The notes beneath the pieces are model-generated. The model did no database searches. It was not told the DNA's origin and was given only the letters and a program-made list of their open reading frames with translations. A DNA stretch of 64,000 nucleotides, taken from Aplectana chamaeleonis (lineage: Eukaryota > Nematoda > Chromadorea > Rhabditida > Cosmocercidae). The translations under genes and the position numbers were made by a program. The stretch lies in contig JAPDOI010001739.1 of assembly GCA_029168955.1 (NCBI GenBank), positions 74,501-138,500 on the forward strand. The letters are read 5' to 3'. Shown here one piece after another: positions 1-12,613 of the stretch (its first letter is position 1; each line of letters opens with the position of its first letter).

Positions 1-1435
1 AACCAAGTCTGCTTCTTTATTTTGATTTCTGAACCTCTCCTTAATCAACTGCCCTATCCCAGTGTTCCATGAAAAGAAGCCAAAAAAATCAAGTTGAGCT
101 CATAGTCACCCACATCCCCATTACTAGAATTCGATATGGGGGATCATGCATTTCAGAAGAGAATCTTGCTTTCGGAGGATTGAGGTAGAGAGAGGGTGGA
201 GGGTACGGTGGATATACAAAGGATGACCGACTGGTGAGTAGAACACAATATATGAAAAGTTTCCTTATCATATTAAAAAGAATCACTAAGTTTCCAATCT
301 CCGCAGTGCAGAATTGAAGCGCGTTTCAATATAGTCAAAAACACGCCAAATCGCTCCGGCATGGGGGAAACACTTTGATGTTTTTCATGTGAGCTTGCAA
401 GTGTAAAAGCTACCATATAAAAGTAGTAGAAATGCCAAATATCCCCAGAAGGTAACAAACTAGGCCTGAAACCACTGGGCGGTAGTCGAAAACGTGATTC
501 TGTGTAATAATCTGAGACGATATTCAATCAGCCACCAGGCCACTCAAAACAAAACGTTAACTCATCCTATTCTAAAGCCCTCTTATTTCTAACTTTGAGG
601 ATTGGGGAAGTTGTAATAGTTATGCTGAAATAACAATACAGTAATGACTATGGTCAAGCGTGGGTGGGGGTTTGACTTTCGGAGGAAGACCAACTGGACC
701 ATCCTGTGTGAGAGTAAAACCTGTCCGGAGCTATTTTTTACGTTTTTTACAAATTCAGATACACATTGCGACTTAACTGAAATGTTTGTACGACCACAAA
801 TCTAGCCATACATGAGATACACGACCAAGGTTTGATCCCATCAGGTTCCTAATTTTTTTCAAAACGGTGAATCAAACAATAACTACTTCAACGGCTCGAA
901 GAATGTGGGTAGGTTCCAAATTGTACCACCAGCAAACTAGCCAAACATGAAATACACGACCGGAGCTCTATTTCAAGTTGTTCCCCCTTTTCGAATCGGC
1001 CCGCAAATAGTACATCACTCAAAAGAAGAATGGTCAAGAAAGAGCATTGATAACGATTCCTTAGAGGCCAAAACTGACAGATATTATCTAAAACATGAGG
1101 AGCACTACGAGACTTTAGAGTGCGGAACCGCCGCTGATTTAAAAAATTGGAAGTTCATTTGAGCGAGGTCGCGAAGCGGTGGTTAGAGACAGCAAAAGAG
1201 CGGAGAAAAGACGGGAAGATCAGAACCGTGCGTGAATTGAAGGTCGGGCATTATGACTTTTTCTAACTGAGATTAGTTACAGAAGAGCGCAACAGTATAA
1301 GAGCACACGCCTAGCTGCAGGTTAGATCCCACCGGAATTCTACATTTTTGCAAAGTATGAGAGAGTAGGATATTCAAGTCGAGCGTGGTCGATTCACCAA
1401 TTATACGAACCTTCACCGTCTAACAAGAGAAGTAT
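1..1435. other. No gene recognised
   Basis: I see no domain, RNA gene or complete transposon here. A 71-codon ATG-started ORF lies at 947-1162 on the plus strand but has no recognisable motif. Two related short stretches around 795-835 and 935-965 (both containing catgaratacacgacc) are degenerate direct repeats about 140 bp apart. The segment ends at the left target-site duplication of the retrotransposon that follows. Confidence 0.5.
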
Positions 1436-1455
1436 ACAAAGCGTAGGTGGATCCG

Positions 1456-4400
1456 AGATGCTCAACCTACGCGTGGTGGATCTGTGAAGTCGACTACCAA
1501 GATCAAGGAGACTCATCAAACGGGCATCAACAACTCCACGAGGAGTTTTTTTTCTGTGTGGGAGTGCGAATGGCTAGCTGCCGCACTCCTTCGTATTCTA
1601 CTACTACGAGCTGGCATTGAGAGGAACCCAGAGCCGCCCAAGACTCCGCGATATTCCTGTTGTCACTGTGGATTATCGGCTCAACACGCGAGCGTTCAGT
1701 GCGGTGGTTGCCTTGGCTGGGTACACCTCAAATGTTCGGTGTTAGCTAGCTATAGTGACTGCACTGATGCTTATTGTTGTATATCTTGCTGTAATTCTCC
1801 CCCTAGTGCTCCTCATCATAGTCTGGACATTTTTCAACTTAAACGTAACTTAACATTAATGGCCTGCGTGCCAAACTTGTTGAATTGACATTGTACATTG
1901 AACGCTTTCATCCTGATGTCATCCTCTTGCAGGAGACAAAACTTAGCGCTTCCTCTTCCCTCCCCCGCCTCCCCGGTTACACGTCTTACCACCTCCCCCG
2001 TACTTCTCATGGTGGTGGCGTCTCTACTTTTGTAAAATCTTCTATTCCCTCACACCTCATTGCGCTCCCCGCTGATAATGTTGTTGAGTGTATCGGTGTC
2101 CATTTTGTGTTGCAAAGTTGCCAATTAGATGTTGTTAATGTTTATATTCCCCCAACCACCTCTTGTCCCAATTCGATTGATCCTACACCATTTTTGCTTG
2201 CTGTACACTCTTCCCTCCCTTCGTCCTCCGTTATTATGGCTGGTGATTTTAATGCACACTCATCGTCCTGGTTCTCCTCTCTAGGTCTCGATGATAGAGG
2301 CGAACTACTTGAGCAGTTTGCGGATTGTGATCTTATTGCTATTAATGAGGACGCCCCTACTCGTCTCCCGAGCACGGGCAGGCCCTCTACGCCAGATGTT
2401 ACTTTCGTCTCCTCCTCTCTGGCTGTATGTTGTAACTGGTCCACTGCTGTTGTCATGGCCAGCGATCATGTACCAATATGTGCATCACTGGATTTGTCGC
2501 TTAATAGCCATCTGGCACCCTTCTCAGGCTCACGTAGCAAATTGTATACTAATTATCGTAAGGCTAATTGGGTCCTGTTTAGAGAGGTGTTACTCGGTCG
2601 GGTAGCCAACTATCCGCTCACCGGCTCTGTAAACGAGAAAGAGAAGTTCGTCGTTGATGCCATATGCAATGCCTCTGGAACAGCCATTCCTACAGGACGA
2701 GTGAGAACGTTTCACCCTAACGTTCCGAAGGAAGTTCTGGAGCTGATCGAACTACGAGATGAGAAGCGTCGAGCCAACCCCGCTGACCCGAGCATTCAGC
2801 AACTGCCTGACGAGATCACCAACTTGCTCAACAATCACAAGCAGAAGCGATGGCAGGAGTTTACTGAGTCCATTAACTTCAAGACTGACGCAAAGAAAAC
2901 ATGGAGCGTTCTCAAGAAGCTTTCAGGAAAGAGAATGTCAACGGACCGAAACATGCTGGAGTTCCCTTCAGGTAGATTCGAGTCAGGATATGGTGCTGCC
3001 TGTCGGTTCGGGAAACTCTTTGCCTCGGCGACGTCGCGCCGTGATCGTTCTCATAGAAGAACTCTCCGGTCCATAAGGAAACTCAGTCGTCACGATACAC
3101 CTGCAATAACTCCCTCTACTATGTCAGCCCTCATCAATTCCTTGAAGAACTCCAGGGCTGAGGGACCCGACGGCATCTCAGCTATCCATCTGAAGCATCT
3201 GCCAGACCAATTCCACGAGTTACTAAGCGATCGTATCTACTCTTCGTTCAGTACTGGTGTGATTCCCGCAAGGTGGAAGCAAGCCATCGTCCTACCGATC
3301 CCGAAGCCAGGAAAGCCTGAGGACAAGGCAACCTCTCATCGACCCATTTCCCTATTGTCTCCCATTGCCAAGTTAGCGGAGAAGATCATCTGTCCGCATC
3401 TCCAAACCGCACTCCTACATAATGTGCATCAACATGGCTTCAAGAAGGCTCACTCCACTATTACCGCACTCACATCGATTACGGAACACATAATTGCCGG
3501 TTTCAATAGCAAAGCTCCTGCTGGTAGAAACCTGGTCGTCGCAGTTGATCTGACATCCGCTTTTGACAATGTCAGCACTTCCTTGCTGTCTAAGTCGATT
3601 CTGGACTGTGATATGCCCGACTGGTGAAAACGATGGACCGACAACTTTGTCGAAAACCGCTCTATACGTGTAAAGTTCGACGGACACTTTTCGAAGTCTG
3701 TTCCCTTGAAGGCAGGCGTTCCCCAAGGCGGAGTATTGTCACCAAGCCCATTCTCTCTGTATCTCTCCGATATTCCGAAGCCATCCACTTATGTCTGTAT
3801 GCGGATGACATCACTATTGTGTGTACTGACCCTGTTATTGACCGCGCCACTGCGGAGATGAACAAATATCAGCAGTCTGTCCGTATTCTTGGAATCAAAA
3901 CAGTTAAAGGTCTCGCCTACGAAGTCCAGCGTCACTCTGTGCACTACTGCCACCGCTGAACATAAACTGCATCCCCAGGTTCTCTGGGAAGGAAATCTGC
4001 TGCCCCTATCCAAACACCCTCGTATACTCGGTGTATTCCTGGACCCTTCATTGCGATTCCATGAAAACTCACGTATTCGAGCTGCTGCGGCCAATGCGCG
4101 TAACAACATACTCCGCGCTCTAGCTGGCACTACATGGGGTAGCTCAAAGGAAGTCTTGCGCGTTACGTAATACAAGGCGACGATACAGCCCGTACTGGAA
4201 TATGGAGCCCCGGTCTGGTCAAGGCACTTGACGGAAACGTCCTGGAACAAACTTCAGCGAACACAAAACGCTGCTCTACGTGTCATCACTGGATGCCCCA
4301 AGTCCACTCCTGTATCCCACCTACATCAAGAATGTGCACTACTTCCTGTAAAGCAGAATTGCCAACTGCAGACCCAACAGTTCCATATTGGCTTAGTCAG

Positions 4401-4912
4401 GAATGTCGCTCACCCCAACTATCACTTGCTATCATCCAACCCCCCTCATTCCCGCAACATCCGTGAACCGTTGTATGCTACTGTCTCTGTAAATGACCGT
4501 CAACGTTGGGCGACCTCAGAGCTCAACCGGAAGATGCTCCTGCAGATGGAGCACACCAGATTCGTCAATGAATACCTCTCCTGTGCCCCTCCCAATTCTA
4601 TACTCAACGGTGTACCGCCCAAGGTCGATGATAGTGAGATGGATCTACCAAGACGCTCCCGAGTAATTTTGGCAGGTCTTCGCTGTGGACATTCCTCATT
4701 CCTGAAGGCCTATGTCCATAGGATCGATCCATCGGTCCCCGACGTATGTCCTGACTGCCACGGCACAGATCATGATTCATTACATTTATTTTCATGCCCA
4801 GCTCGACCAACTTCACTGACAGCTCTGGATATGTGGAAAAAGCCGTGCGATGTGGCCGCCTTCCTGCGCCTATAAGAAGATGCTCGTTGTGGCCGATAAT
4901 AATAAGAAGAAG
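1456..4912 (+). pseudogene. Degenerate 2A-PHD-EN-RT non-LTR retrotransposon (I/Ingi-like), copy 1
   Basis: A LINE of the endonuclease type. The open frame from about 1484 has a hydrophobic helix running into a 2A-like LLRILLLRAGIERNPEP, then a C4HC3 PHD-like finger (about 1660-1800). An apurinic-endonuclease domain follows (QETKLS, AGDFNAHS, SDHVPI), then RT with VPQGGVLS and YADDITI, and a C-terminal CPDC...HDSLHLFSCP zinc-like motif. It is broken: frameshifts near 1875, 3790 and 3885, and in-frame stops at 3625-3627 (TGA) and 4168-4170 (TAA). The 2A end reads NPEP instead of NPGP. Flanks carry a roughly 20-bp target duplication (1436-1455 and 4913-4933, one indel), and the 3' tail is AAT/AAG-rich. 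It is a diverged relative of the copies at 9012-14188 and 30702-34141. Confidence 0.9.
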
Positions 4913-4933
4913 ACAAAGCGTAGGTCGGATCCG

Positions 4934-6263
4934 CCAAAACGACTAGTATCGTTAGTATCCCTTCTGGCTCAATAGTAAAAATGCGCAGCATCCCGCCCCG
5001 AGCTGCAGGTTCCAAAAAGTTATGAGCATTTTTCAAGCCTCGCGAAAAGGCAAGAGTACCCATCAGGCATTTTTTTGGCGTTTCAAAACATTTTCTCGGA
5101 TTTAGCTCAAAAGTTGTATGTAGGGATTTTGGTGGCTCTATGGTATGTAGACGATCGTGATGTATAGATTTACTCCACCAGACGAACGAACCATAATATA
5201 CTACAAATCCGCCTTTTATACAGATTTGGGAGGCGGTCCCACAAACAAATAGCATTCGAAGCTGTAATTATAGACATGTACGAAAGGTGCACCGCGCCTC
5301 GAGCACTGTCGCATCTGTTACCTGTATCGACGCTTAGGAGGTACACCCGTAAGTCTAAAAATTGCCACACACCACCACTGGATACAGTGCCTACCGGAAG
5401 GGTTGTAAATGATATCTGGGCTATGGATGAACTACACAACTTCACTACGAAACAACGGGTCCGACCGTAGATTTCTAGATTTCTGTCGGGTCGATTCCCT
5501 TTCCATTTTCGCCCCTCACTTCTTCCATGTAAGACGACGTGGGGGAGAAGTAAAATCTATTCTCCCTCCACGTCCTATCACTTGAGACTACGTGGAGGAA
5601 CAATACTAAAGGGTCAGACCCAACAGAAATCTGGGGATGGACCCCGTTCGGGAGGGGTCGGACCCGGCGAATGCCTGAGTATATGACCGGTCTGATTCTG
5701 AGCAGAATGTAATACAACACTTTTTGCCCTGTTCTATATATTCTACATTAGATATACATTCACGAGGTTGTGTATCCACAACAGGGGTAATCTAGGGTGG
5801 TGAACAAGAATCTGGAGTCCATTTGTCGAAATTCTGAGGTTTACTGTAGGTTAAGGTAGGTAAAATGTCATTTAGGGGCCAAAACCCACCTTAGTATTTT
5901 GCGAATCGACAAACGGACGTTACATTTGTACTCTCCACCCCGAATAACCACCGTATACAAATTTTGATTAAAATTTCGGATTTTGACCAAACTACCGTAT
6001 ACCCACAGTAATCTGCAAAAAGTCGATAAGCAGACTCCAGATTCGTGTTCAGCACTCCAAATAACCCTCAGAGAATGATTTTGAGACATATCTATCGAAG
6101 AAATATGGAAATCTCGAAAGTGGCGTTTTCCCTCGAAATTTTCCCCGGTTGGGAAGCTTCGAACGAAATTAGCCGAAAACTTTGGAAAATCGACTAATGA
6201 ACCACAGATTCGTGATCAGCACCCCAAAAAAACTCCCCGGGAGAATTTTAAGTCAAATCTGCG
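4934..6263. other. No gene; weakly repeated DNA
   Basis: No convincing coding sequence. The part around 5930-6010 resembles, in reverse complement, the stretch near 16195-16290 (shared gtatacggtagttt and ggttattcgg words), so it probably belongs to a low-copy repeat. A pyrimidine-rich segment at 5490-5660 repeats gggtcngacc words. Nothing else could be assigned. Confidence 0.4.
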
Positions 6264-6745
6264 AGGATGAGAGGGAGCAGTCGTTTAGCTGCTCAAGTAG
6301 ACGAACAGGATTGTAAGATGGGGGGCATGAGGTAGTGGGTGAATATATATGCTGAAAAGAGAAAGAGGTGTGTTAAGAGGGAGATGAATTGGAAGGTACT
6401 CGAGAGTACCATCCGTGGGGGTCTTGGGTATGAGGTGGGAGGGGAGAGAAGATAAAACAAAGGTTGAAACTCCTCCGCCAAGATTTGACCTTGGAGCATG
6501 GTAAAAAGTATAGCCTGGGATATTGGAATGATTTGTAGGGGATGGAGAGAGCTTGGTTTCTTGAACCATGATCACGTCTGGATGGTAAGTACGTGCGAAG
6601 AGAGAGAGCTCAGAAAGTTTGGCACGAAGGCCGTTGAGATTGACATGTACAATGGAAAGGGGCGATTTGAGGAAGAGGAATCGGAGTTGGTAGGTGAAGA
6701 GCATAAAAAGCAGCGAAAAGCAGAGTTATGATGCCTCACAGAACT
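6264..6745 (-). pseudogene. PHD/endonuclease fragment of the 2A retrotransposon, inverted
   Basis: On the minus strand this encodes the end of the PHD finger (VRHHNSAFRCFLCSS), then the endonuclease start with HVNLNGLRAKLSEL and MVQETKLSPSP, and breaks off in the middle of the endonuclease. The last about 95 bp (6264-6360) recur in the opposite orientation at 9036-9130, where the same protein continues. The fragment is therefore the displaced 5' part of the copy at 9012-14188. It begins directly beside the GAA-rich 3' tail of another copy (about 6746-6770). Confidence 0.85.
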
Positions 6746-7280
6746 GAGACCCTTCTTCTTCTTCTTCTGCAGCCTCAAAGTGGTTTTTGTCATAGGTTGA
6801 GGAACTGGGCGGCCTTCGCAGGATTCGTCCAAAGGTCCATTGTGGTTAAGGAGGTAGGTCTCATCGGGCACATGAACAAGTGCGCCGTGTCGTGTCCGGG
6901 AGCACCACAGTCCGGGCATGCGTCTGGTCGGCTGCTGTCGATCTTGTTGACGTAAGACATGAGCAGAATAGAGTGACCACAGCGCAGCGATGCAAGAGCA
7001 CATCTGGCTCGTCTGCCGAGCTAAGACTCGGACTCGCAAACCCGAGGCGGCACTGTTCCCAAGATAGGGTTCACAGCCGCCTTCGCTAGATATCCTCGAA
7101 CAAACTGGGTGTGCTCCTCACGCAGAAGACGAAGCCTTTCCATGTTGGAGTCGGCCCATCTCTGTACATCAACTTTACGAGGAGCATCGGCGAACGGCGT
7201 CCTAATCGACCTCTCTCTTATGGGCTTCATGATTCTCTTTGACGGATGGTTCGGCTGTCTTAGAACATTAATATACATAT
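6746..7280 (-). pseudogene. C-terminal fragment of a 2A retrotransposon with its GAA tail
   Basis: The minus strand encodes the last about 165 codons of the family protein: RPSNHP-like basic region, NPILGTVPPRVCESE, and CPDCGAPGHDTAHLFMCP ending in FLNL and a TGA at 6790-6792. An in-frame TAG sits at 7021-7023. The tail (about 6755-6770) is (GAA)n-like, the 3' end seen in all full copies. About 75 bp of it (6900-6973) recurs in inverted orientation from 7279, so it forms one arm of the inverted duplication described separately. Confidence 0.85.
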
Positions 7281-7845
7281 TCTGCTCATGTCTTACGTCA
7301 ACAAGATCGACAGCAGCCGACCAGACGCATGCCCGGACTGTGGTGCTCCCGGACCAGGGATGCGCGGCAATTGCCGTTTGTCGTTTGCCGGCCATTTTTG
7401 GGACTTTTTTGCCGTTTGTCGTTTGCCGAAATTTTTGCTATTTTTCCGGCAAAACATGGGAAGGAACCCCGCCTATGCTCGCGGCTGTGGGGGTACTAGG
7501 GGTAGTCCGATTATTCGTTGTTCGCTCAAACGTTATCCGAGGTTTCGAGTTATCTGGGGTGGTAGTGAAGCTGTTTGAAAACGCGAGTTAACTCGCGTTA
7601 AATTCGCGGTGAAATCGCTGTAGACTGCACCTAAACCCGAGCTTTCTATTTGAAGATTTCCAGACATTGCTGAAACTACGCACTCGCATGCCTCCTTATG
7701 AGACACTAGATACGCATAGTGTAAAAAAATTCTCCAAAAAATTGTTCATTCTGTCTTTTCTAGAAAAAATATTGATTTAGAAAAAAAATTCTGAAGATAT
7801 TTTGAACTTTTTTCAGCTCGCAGTAAATTCGCGCAAAACTTCAAT

Positions 7846-8294
7846 TTAAAGGCAGGGTTCTCGATAAAATCGGTTGTGGTGCTATCCTCATGGAAAGGTA
7901 GATCTGGCCATTACGAAAGTGAAAATACGTGAAAATTGGAGAAAAAACGCTACGGAACAAGTTATTGCCTGGTGTCCTCCCGCCCCAGGTTATCGAGATT
8001 TCTATGAAAGCCTATTTTGTTAACTTTTATTTTGCTTCTTAAGTAATTTCTGAGTACTTCTGGAGACTACCGACTATTTTAGCAGCAAAATTAAAGGCGG
8101 ATAGACAAGCATTAACAAAAATCTCGTTAATTGGGGGGCCGGCCGGCACCGGTAATTAGCCGTTTAACTTTGTTTTTGAGCGTTTTTCCTTCGAATTTCC
8201 GGGTTTTTCACGTATTTTTACGTTTGTGATGATCAAATCTACACTCTCATGAAGAGAGCTCAAAAACGGTTTTTTTCGCGAACCCTGCCTTTAA
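7846..8294. mobile_element. TTAA-flanked MITE (AGGCAGGGTTC family)
   Basis: TTAA stands at both ends (7846-7849, 8291-8294), with inverted termini AGGCAGGGTTCTCGATAAAA and AGGCAGGGTTCGCGAAAAAA. TTAA duplications are typical of piggyBac-type transposition. There is no coding capacity. A partial relative in reverse orientation lies at 58050-58222. The MITE is nested in the hAT-like element 7355-9011 and is therefore younger than it. Confidence 0.8.
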
Positions 8295-8300
8295 CGCGAA

Positions 8301-8434
8301 CTGACAGAGAAATTGGAACTAGTGTGTGAATGAGGAGAAAGATGGATAGTTTTCGAAAAAGTCCTGCGGAGAACTTTTTCTAAAGCTATCCATCTTTTTC
8401 TTCGTTCATAATCTATTTCCATTTTCTCTGTCAG
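8301..8434. mobile_element. Foldback MITE
   Basis: The two halves are imperfect inverted repeats: the ends are CTGACAGAGAAA and TTTCTCTGTCAG, and the centre has gatggatag...ctatccatc. It could fold into a hairpin of roughly 60 bp. No coding sequence; a direct target duplication is not clear. Confidence 0.65.
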
Positions 8435-8540
8435 CACCCGTTATGTTGCAGTTTTGCGCGAACCTAACGCGAAATTACCACCCAGTTGTATCATGATTCA
8501 TTTCATATGAGTTACTCGCAGTCGGTTCTAGTTTTGTCAG

Positions 8541-8706
8541 ACCGCGGCTACCGATCGCGGAGCCGCAGCGGCACCACCGCGGAGCCGTAGCGGCACAACC
8601 GCGGAGCCGCAGAGGCACTACCGCGGAGCCGTTGCGACAATAGTGCGGAGTCACAGCGGCACTACTGCGAGGCCACCACGACATTGCCGCTGTTACTCCG
8701 CGATAG
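8541..8706. repeat. GC-rich 22-bp minisatellite
   Basis: About seven tandem units of roughly 22 bp, consensus ccgcggagccgcagcggcac plus two bases. The first four units are well conserved and the last three decay. The array sits inside the hAT-like element 7355-9011 and is far more GC-rich than its surroundings. The minus-strand ORF across it only reflects the repeat. Confidence 0.8.
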
Positions 8707-10236
8707 TGCCTATTTGGTGCCTGTAGGAGCCGAAGCCGCAGCGGCGATTTTTTTTTCGATTTCCATGAGGTCCCTCTATATCTTGTTTTTGTCCATCTGA
8801 TGTCTTGAAATGAAACTATTCCCTTGAATTAGAAATATTAGAATGTTGACATAAATATTGGAAAGAAAGGGAAAAAAGTAGAGCAGCACATGTGAATAAC
8901 TTTTGGACCAATCTAAGGGATGAGGTTTTTTGCCGTTTGCCGGCCGTTTTTGGGATTTTCTTGCCGATTTCCGTTTGCCGAAATCTCAAAATCGTTTGCC
9001 GCACATCCCTGTCCCGGACACGACACTTTCTCTTTTCAACATATATATTCACCCACTACCTCATGCCCCCCATCTTACAATCCTGTTCGTCTACTTGAGC
9101 AGCTAAACGACTGCTCCCTCTCATCCTCGGTTGACTTCGCGGGCGATTTTAATGCTCACACCTTTTGCTCGTCACTTGATTCTGACGCTAGAGGAAATGA
9201 CGTCGAAGAATGGGCAGAGGAGTGTGACCTGGTCATATTAAACGATGATCAGCCCACTCGCCTCCCTACCAACGGCCGATCTTCCAGCCCAGGCATATCT
9301 CTTGTCTCGGCCAACCTCTCTGACTCGTGCTCATGGTCCACCTCAACCACTTTGCCAAGTGACCATGTCCCCGTCTTTATCCATATTGATCTATCCAACT
9401 CTCTCGCTCTCTATTCGGGTGTTCGTCAACGTTCTTATCTTAATTTAGGCCGAGCAGACTGGAGCCTGTTCAGTGAAGTTGCGCTTCGCCTGTCGGCAAA
9501 TTACCCATGGAATGGCGACGTGCACCAGAAAGAGTGCCATTTATCTGACGCGAGCAGCAGAGCCATGAAAGCGGCTATTCCTGTCGGCCGCGTCAAGACT
9601 TTCTATCCAAATGTCACAAGGGTGATCCTCGATAAGATCAGGACAAGAGATGCCAGTAGAGCGGTCAACCATCTGGACCCCGTCGTTGCTGAACTTGACG
9701 ATGAGATCAGAAAGGATTTAGACAGGCACAAGAAAGAAGAGTGGGAGAAGTTCACCGGGCAGTAGGATTTCAAGACGGACAGTGCAGCTACTTGGAAGGT
9801 ATTGCGGAAGCTCTCGTGTAAGAGCTCGCCTGCTACCGTCTCCACAATCGAATTCGTCAACGGTGTATTGAAATCAGGAAAAGAAGCCGCTTATGCGCTC
9901 GGGAGAAGTTTTTTCATCACCAGTGCAAAGCGTGGTCCGCAGAATAGAGTGACTGTACGTGAGCTGTGCGCCTCCCGCCTATGAGCACGGCCGAAGCGTT
10001 CACTTCGACGCCAGTTGAGAAGGTTATAAAGGATATGCGGAATTCAAAAGCGGTTGGTCCAGACGGGATATGTCCTGCCGTCTTGAAGAAGATACCGAAT
10101 GAAATCCTTCCGCTTCTCACTGATTTGATAAACACCTCGTTCAGATCGTGCACCATCCCACAGAATTGGAAGACAGCTAACGTTGCGCCGCTGCCCAAGC
10201 CGGGGAAACCTCAGGCTTCAGTCAAGGGGTACAGAC

Positions 10237-12613
10237 TAGACTTGGGACCGAATCGAATAAATATTCGAATAATTCGAATATTCGAGCATTCGAATATTCG
10301 ATTCATTCGAGAATTCGAATTTTGAGGTACATTCGAATATTCGATTTATTCGGAAATTTGAATTTTGGATTTATTCGAATATTCGATTTATTCGGAAATT
10401 TGAATTCTGGATTTATTCGAATATTCGATTTATTCGGAAATTTAAATTTTGGATTTAGTCGAATATTCGATTTATTCGAATATTGGATTTATTCGGAAAT
10501 TTGAATTTTGGATTTATTCGAATATTCGATTTATTCGGGAATTAAAATTTTGGGATTTATTTGAACACTCGGCCAATTTCGGTGGCCCACATTCGAATTA
10601 GACCGGTAACAGGCGACTCATCCCCGCATTCATTTACGATGAAATTTAAAATGCGCCCCAAATCAAGATTTCTGAAAAATTTGAAGGTGTGAAAGCTTCA
10701 CTAGTCATTTGCACAAAAATATGAATTTCGCCCACCCAGACAGTCATCCCTTGCCAAAAAGTCGGGGAGTATATCGACGGAGACGAGTTGCCCGCAACCG
10801 AATTAGACATAACCTATTTCGTTTACCCTTGAAATAGAAACTTCACAAAATGTAATTCTGCAAATGGGGTAATCCATTTTATGTGTAGGTTTTCTGCAGT
10901 TCGTTCTTGTGCGCAAGATTCTCGCTCTCCCAGTGGGGTGCTGCACTTTTTCCCAGGCAGCTGACGCGCTCCCAGTTGGGTCCCGTACACTTCACAGGCG
11001 CTTGGCGCACTCACGCTTGGGTCTCGTGCACTTTCCCCGCCGTTCTGGGCACTCCCAGCTGGGTACCGCACATTTGCGGTCAGGTCAACACTCACCGGTC
11101 AACTCTTAGCCGTTTTTTAATGTATTAGTTCTACAAATATCATTACCACGATTATCATTATATACTTACATACTACCTTAGACTAACAGTATGGCTCACA
11201 ATACCCCCGCCCTCCGCCATTAGGCCCCCGTCATAGTCGGTCGAAGGCCGGACTGGGCAGTCCTTTCCCATCCCTGAAGACCCGGCGCCATACCTCCCCT
11301 CCCTAGTGATCCAGCGCCGTCCTACCCCGTCCCTAGTGGTCCGATGTATGTGTATAGATTAGGCTGGCACACTCGAGCGCGCGGCTTAGTCCGGCCACAA
11401 TAGGGGGGGGGGGGTTCCTACCTCAGTAAGCAAACCCATCGACCGGGACGGCCACGAGCGGGACAAGTGGTATCAGTCAGACAAATCGGGGGGAAATTTC
11501 GACCTGAGTAAGCAAAGCATTGAATACGTATCGACCTAACTGGCTACAGCATGTAGGCCGACTATGGCGGGGCCGTTATGGAAGCCTTTCTAAGTGATTG
11601 GTCTTAGGTCCGATCCCTCCCCCACCGGACGTCGAGGGGTTTAACCCAGGGATGTGCGGAAATTTCAAAAAGTCGAGTTTGTCAGAAAACAGAAACAGAA
11701 GGCGCAATCGGCCAGAAAACAGAAATTCCCGCACACGCACGGTCTGACCTCTTCAATGTGACACATAACGCCTCGCGCCGTAGCCTGGGGCGGAATGCAC
11801 GAAGCGCTAACCATGTTTTAACCATGGCTAACCACGGTTAAGCACATCGTTTGTGAGTCGATTGGCCTCAAAACATGGCTAAACCGTGGTTATCATTTCC
11901 TGAATTCCTGCCCTGGTCGGAAAACATTTACTTGACAAGGAATGGTGCAGTGATCAATGTTGTGTGGTCGCTTTTCCCCTACCCATCTTGAGATCTAGCA
12001 CAGCACCGCATACAAACATTTTGCCGAAAAATTCTCTAGCGGCCATCGATGCATTGATATCCCTTTAAAATCACAAAGTCACATCTGCCACTACCACAGT
12101 GGCCGTTTTCTGCTTAAACGGGATCATTGAATCTGGAATTGTTCCGGTAATCTCCAAATAGTCCCCGTTTTGAAGGTAGTTCACAAAAAAAAGGTCTCCG
12201 AGCCCCTCAAAAAAAATCGCAAGTTCCGATGTGGTACTGATCTCGATTTTGAAATGTCGAATATTATTCGAATATTTGAACAGGGTTTAAATATTCGAAT
12301 AGTTGGCCGACTTTTAGAAAGTATTCATTCATTTGGAAATTTTTTAGAGGCCCTATTCGAATGTATTCATTTATTCGGAAATTTTCAAAAGGCCATATTC
12401 GAATGTATTCATTTATTCGGGATTTTTTAAAAGGCCTTATTCGAATGTATTCATTTATTCGGGATTTTTTAAAAGGCCTTATTCGAATGTATTCATTTAT
12501 TCGGGTTTTTTAAAAGGCCTTATTCGAATGTATTCATTCATTCGGAAATCTTTTGAAAGGCCGTATTCGAATTATTCATTCATTCGTAAACTGGGGTCGA
12601 ATGCCCGTGTATA
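10237..12613. mobile_element. Non-autonomous hAT-like element with ATTCGAAT subterminal arrays
   Basis: Exact 8-bp target duplication GTACAGAC (10229-10236 and 12614-12621). Removing the element restores the RT reading frame KGYRPIS. Termini TAGACTTGGG and, inverted, TATACACGGG are only weakly alike. About 300 bp at each end is an array: on the left gaatattcgatttattcgg units (10250-10560), on the right gaatgtattcatttattcgg units (12270-12590). The interior holds an imperfect tandem repeat (10921-11080), a poly-G run near 11402-11413 and inverted taaccatg/catggtta words near 11808-11900. No transposase is visible. Confidence 0.85.
10921..11080. repeat. Imperfect about 43-bp tandem repeat
   Basis: Three to four diverged units share ctcccagttgggtnccg followed by cacttt. 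They are spaced about 43 bp apart and lie inside the hAT-like element 10237-12613. Plus-strand ORFs across this stretch are by-products of the periodicity. Confidence 0.6.

Larger units (their letters stand above)
7355..9011. mobile_element. Non-autonomous hAT-like element (CAGGGATG family) in a retrotransposon
   Basis: Ends are CAGGGATGCGCGGCAA and, inverted, CAGGGATGTGCGGCAA. An exact 8-bp target duplication TCCCGGAC lies at 7347-7354 and 9012-9019. Removing the element rejoins the host motif CPDCGAPGHDT in frame. Both ends carry subterminal copies of a gccgtttgccg motif with gccatttttggga. No transposase is encoded. Inside are a TTAA MITE (7846-8294), a foldback (8301-8434) and a GC-rich 22-bp tandem array (8541-8706). 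It shares its terminal inverted repeat with 28221-35076. Confidence 0.9.
6264..9130. repeat. Interrupted inverted duplication of retrotransposon DNA
   Basis: Left arm 6264-6973 is minus-coding. The right arm is plus-coding and consists of 7279-7354, continued at 9012-9026 after a later hAT-like insertion, then 9027-9130. The right arm matches the two ends of the left arm and lacks its middle (about 6372-6888). The shared blocks (about 90 bp and 95 bp) look nearly identical by eye. The layout fits a foldback created during target-primed reverse transcription (twin priming) or a later inverted duplication with internal loss. Confidence 0.7.

Noticed and set aside
10250..10560. ORFs of repeating FIRIFDLFGNLN type
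   Set aside because: They translate the gaatattcgatttattcgg array of a hAT-like element; there is no codon structure beyond the DNA repeat.
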